A stretch of DNA of 64,000 nt from Druceiella hillmani (Eukaryota > Arthropoda > Insecta > Lepidoptera > Hepialidae): the NCBI GenBank assembly GCA_039881145.1, contig JAYKKI010000006.1:15817001-15881000 (forward strand), in the 5' to 3' direction. Of this stretch, positions 62,301 to 64,000 are shown piece after piece. A program made the position numbers and the translations under genes. The number at the start of each line of letters is the position of its first letter. Position 1 is the stretch's first letter. Under the pieces are notes generated by a model. The model was not told the DNA's origin. It ran no database searches and worked only from the letters and a program-made list of their open reading frames with translations.

Positions 62301-64000
62301 TTGTATTCATACATCTATGTATACCACCGATAATCACAAAAATAGATTCTTACTATGAACTTAATAATTTTCATGTTTAATTCTCTACCATGTTTCATCT
62401 TTGCCAGTCGGTATCAAATGTTAGTGGCATTGTTTCAGTTTGCATAGTGTCCCATATATTTGACAAACAATTCGATTTGCATAGTGTCCCAAGTATTTGT
62501 TGCGTTAAAATTTTTTTATTTTATTTTGCTTCGTTACCCTCTCTCTTCGCATTTATGTACCTTTAATCCCTTATGCCAACTATTAAAATTATGTGTTCAG
62601 AGTAAGAAAAATTTATTTAGTGAAACTAATACAAAGGGGAAATAAATATATTATTCATACATTAAAGAATCATACTATAGATTCTAGTGAATACATACAA
62701 AATAACCAACTCAAAGAAATATTGCACCGTATTTAATTTACCTATGGATACAAAATTTAAGCTTAATCACTATATAATGTCTAAATTTGAATCTATGTGC
62801 AAACATTTTATGTAAATCAAACATGAAACCTCAGATTTAGATTTCACCTTTTACATTAATATTCAAGGATAATCTCGGTTTCATTAACAGCATTATTTGG
62901 TTCACCATAAAAATATATAAGATTAAATGCTGTGAATTTTGAAGGTCAACAATGTTGGTATATTAATATATCCTTTTTGTGGCCAAGGAAAATGAAGATA
63001 ACAAACAAAGGTAAAGAAAGTGTTTTGTAGATGAATATTTTTGGTGAATCTAATGAGCATAAAAATATTAAGAGAGACAGTGTCATTACTGCGATCGAGC
63101 ATGTAAGGTATGTGGTAACGCTTTTCCTATTATTGTGTTATGTATATTGCTCTCCAGGCAACGATGGTGTGTGATACGAAAATAACAAATCATTAATTTA
63201 TAGCTTATATGAGTTATATATAAGATTATGAATGCAATGAGAGATGCAGATTGAACTGATATAGGGTTTTCGTGGAAATTTTGCAGTAGCACTTGAGATA
63301 AAACAGAGTAAATGAGTGACAGAATTGATGTTTTTCAGGATTATAAGCTATTTCATTTATGTATAGACACACACATGCACACATACACAAAAGCGAGCAC
63401 GCATATGCCCACCCTCATGCGCAGGAGAGCACGCATGTGTGCATATGCATGCGTGTGTGTGTAAGTTCATATCTATATACATGCACACACATATCAGAAT
63501 TATTAAACATAAAGTTATAGGTATTCCGATTCAATATTCATAACATTAATCCCAAGCCAAAATACTCTTGAACGATTGCCGTAGTTAAAAACATGACAAC
63601 TTATGTGAAAAAAGTTTTGGTTGATTGTAATTATGAATGAACAAATTAGTGTATTTCAATCCAATAATTTTTATATACATATTTATTTAATACAAGAGCC
63701 GTTTAAGAACCTTCTTAAAAGTGTTTTTTTTTCAAAATTTCTTTGAGAATAAGTAACATTGAGGAGTCTACATAGTTATGACCAAATTTTAAGTTTTATT
63801 GTAATTTGTGCTTTGGGTTTTAGAAATATGGCATTTAAATTTTTGACCAAAGAGAAATAACACTAAAATTTTATAGTATGTGACATATAAATTGAACATT
63901 TTTATATATTAAGTATCTATAATGCTCTTTTTCCCTCAACTTAAAAACTATTAAAAATATAGATGACTTTTTAATATATAAAGTATTCATTACACAGTTT
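62301..64000. other. AT-rich stretch with a CA/GCAC tract; nothing coding recognised
   Basis: A local duplication of TTTGCATAGTGTCCCA occurs at about 62440 and 62477. A purine-pyrimidine alternating tract (ACACACATGCACACATACAC and similar) spans about 63366-63490. No gene. Confidence 0.45.

Overview
This is AT-rich eukaryotic DNA from an arthropod, most probably an insect. The evidence is one intron-containing animal gene with GT/AG introns and an AATAAA signal, together with jockey-, I/LOA- and CR1/RTE-like LINEs, a Penelope-type fragment, and mariner, pogo, hAT and piggyBac-like relics. Long (TA)n tracts and several tandem satellites are also present. The species cannot be named from sequence alone. 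There is no bacterial-style operon, no CRISPR array, and I recognised no rRNA or tRNA gene.

The only convincing host gene is the 3' end of an LDL-receptor-related protein gene (LRP1 type) on the + strand, 17813-29952. Six exons join in frame. They encode EGF-like modules, a single transmembrane helix followed by a basic stop-transfer run, and a cytoplasmic tail with two NPxY endocytosis motifs (NPMY and FANPVY). A stop codon and an AATAAA signal (30030) follow. The propeller, LDL-A and N-terminal exons are not visible and must lie upstream of the window. The introns carry repeats: a THAP-like fragment, two miniature elements, a Penelope-type fragment, a perfect 16-bp hairpin, and a 39-bp tandem array filling most of the fifth-to-last-visible gap (27018-27912).

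Layout. 1-8.4 kb: 158-, 47- and 26-bp tandem arrays, a Penelope-like snap-back remnant containing a hammerhead-ribozyme-like fold, two hairpins and TA tracts. 8.5-10.2 kb: two miniature DNA transposons with clear target-site duplications. 13.2-16.3 kb: a decayed jockey element (minus strand). 17.8-30.1 kb: LRP1 3' end. 30.5-31.4 kb: a young 5'-truncated jockey insertion with poly(A) and a 13-bp duplication. 32-33.3 kb: two copies of a ~365-bp miniature element. 36-38.2 kb: a 173-bp satellite abutting a LINE fragment. 38.6-42.0 kb: an inverted duplication carrying a conserved exon-like short reading frame of unknown nature. 43.1-47.0 kb: possible piggyBac-type termini. 47.7-53.1 kb: hAT, pogo, I/LOA LINE and mariner relics side by side. 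53.8-55.0 kb: further miniature elements. 58.1-61.4 kb: a 186-bp satellite organised in a 930-bp (5-mer) higher-order repeat. The rest is AT-rich sequence in which I see no gene.

The most interesting signals are the hammerhead-like fold on the minus strand at 1177-1217 with a degenerate second copy at 25.7 kb, the higher-order satellite, and the inverted duplication with its 45-codon conserved frame. No wholly new multi-gene system is evident.
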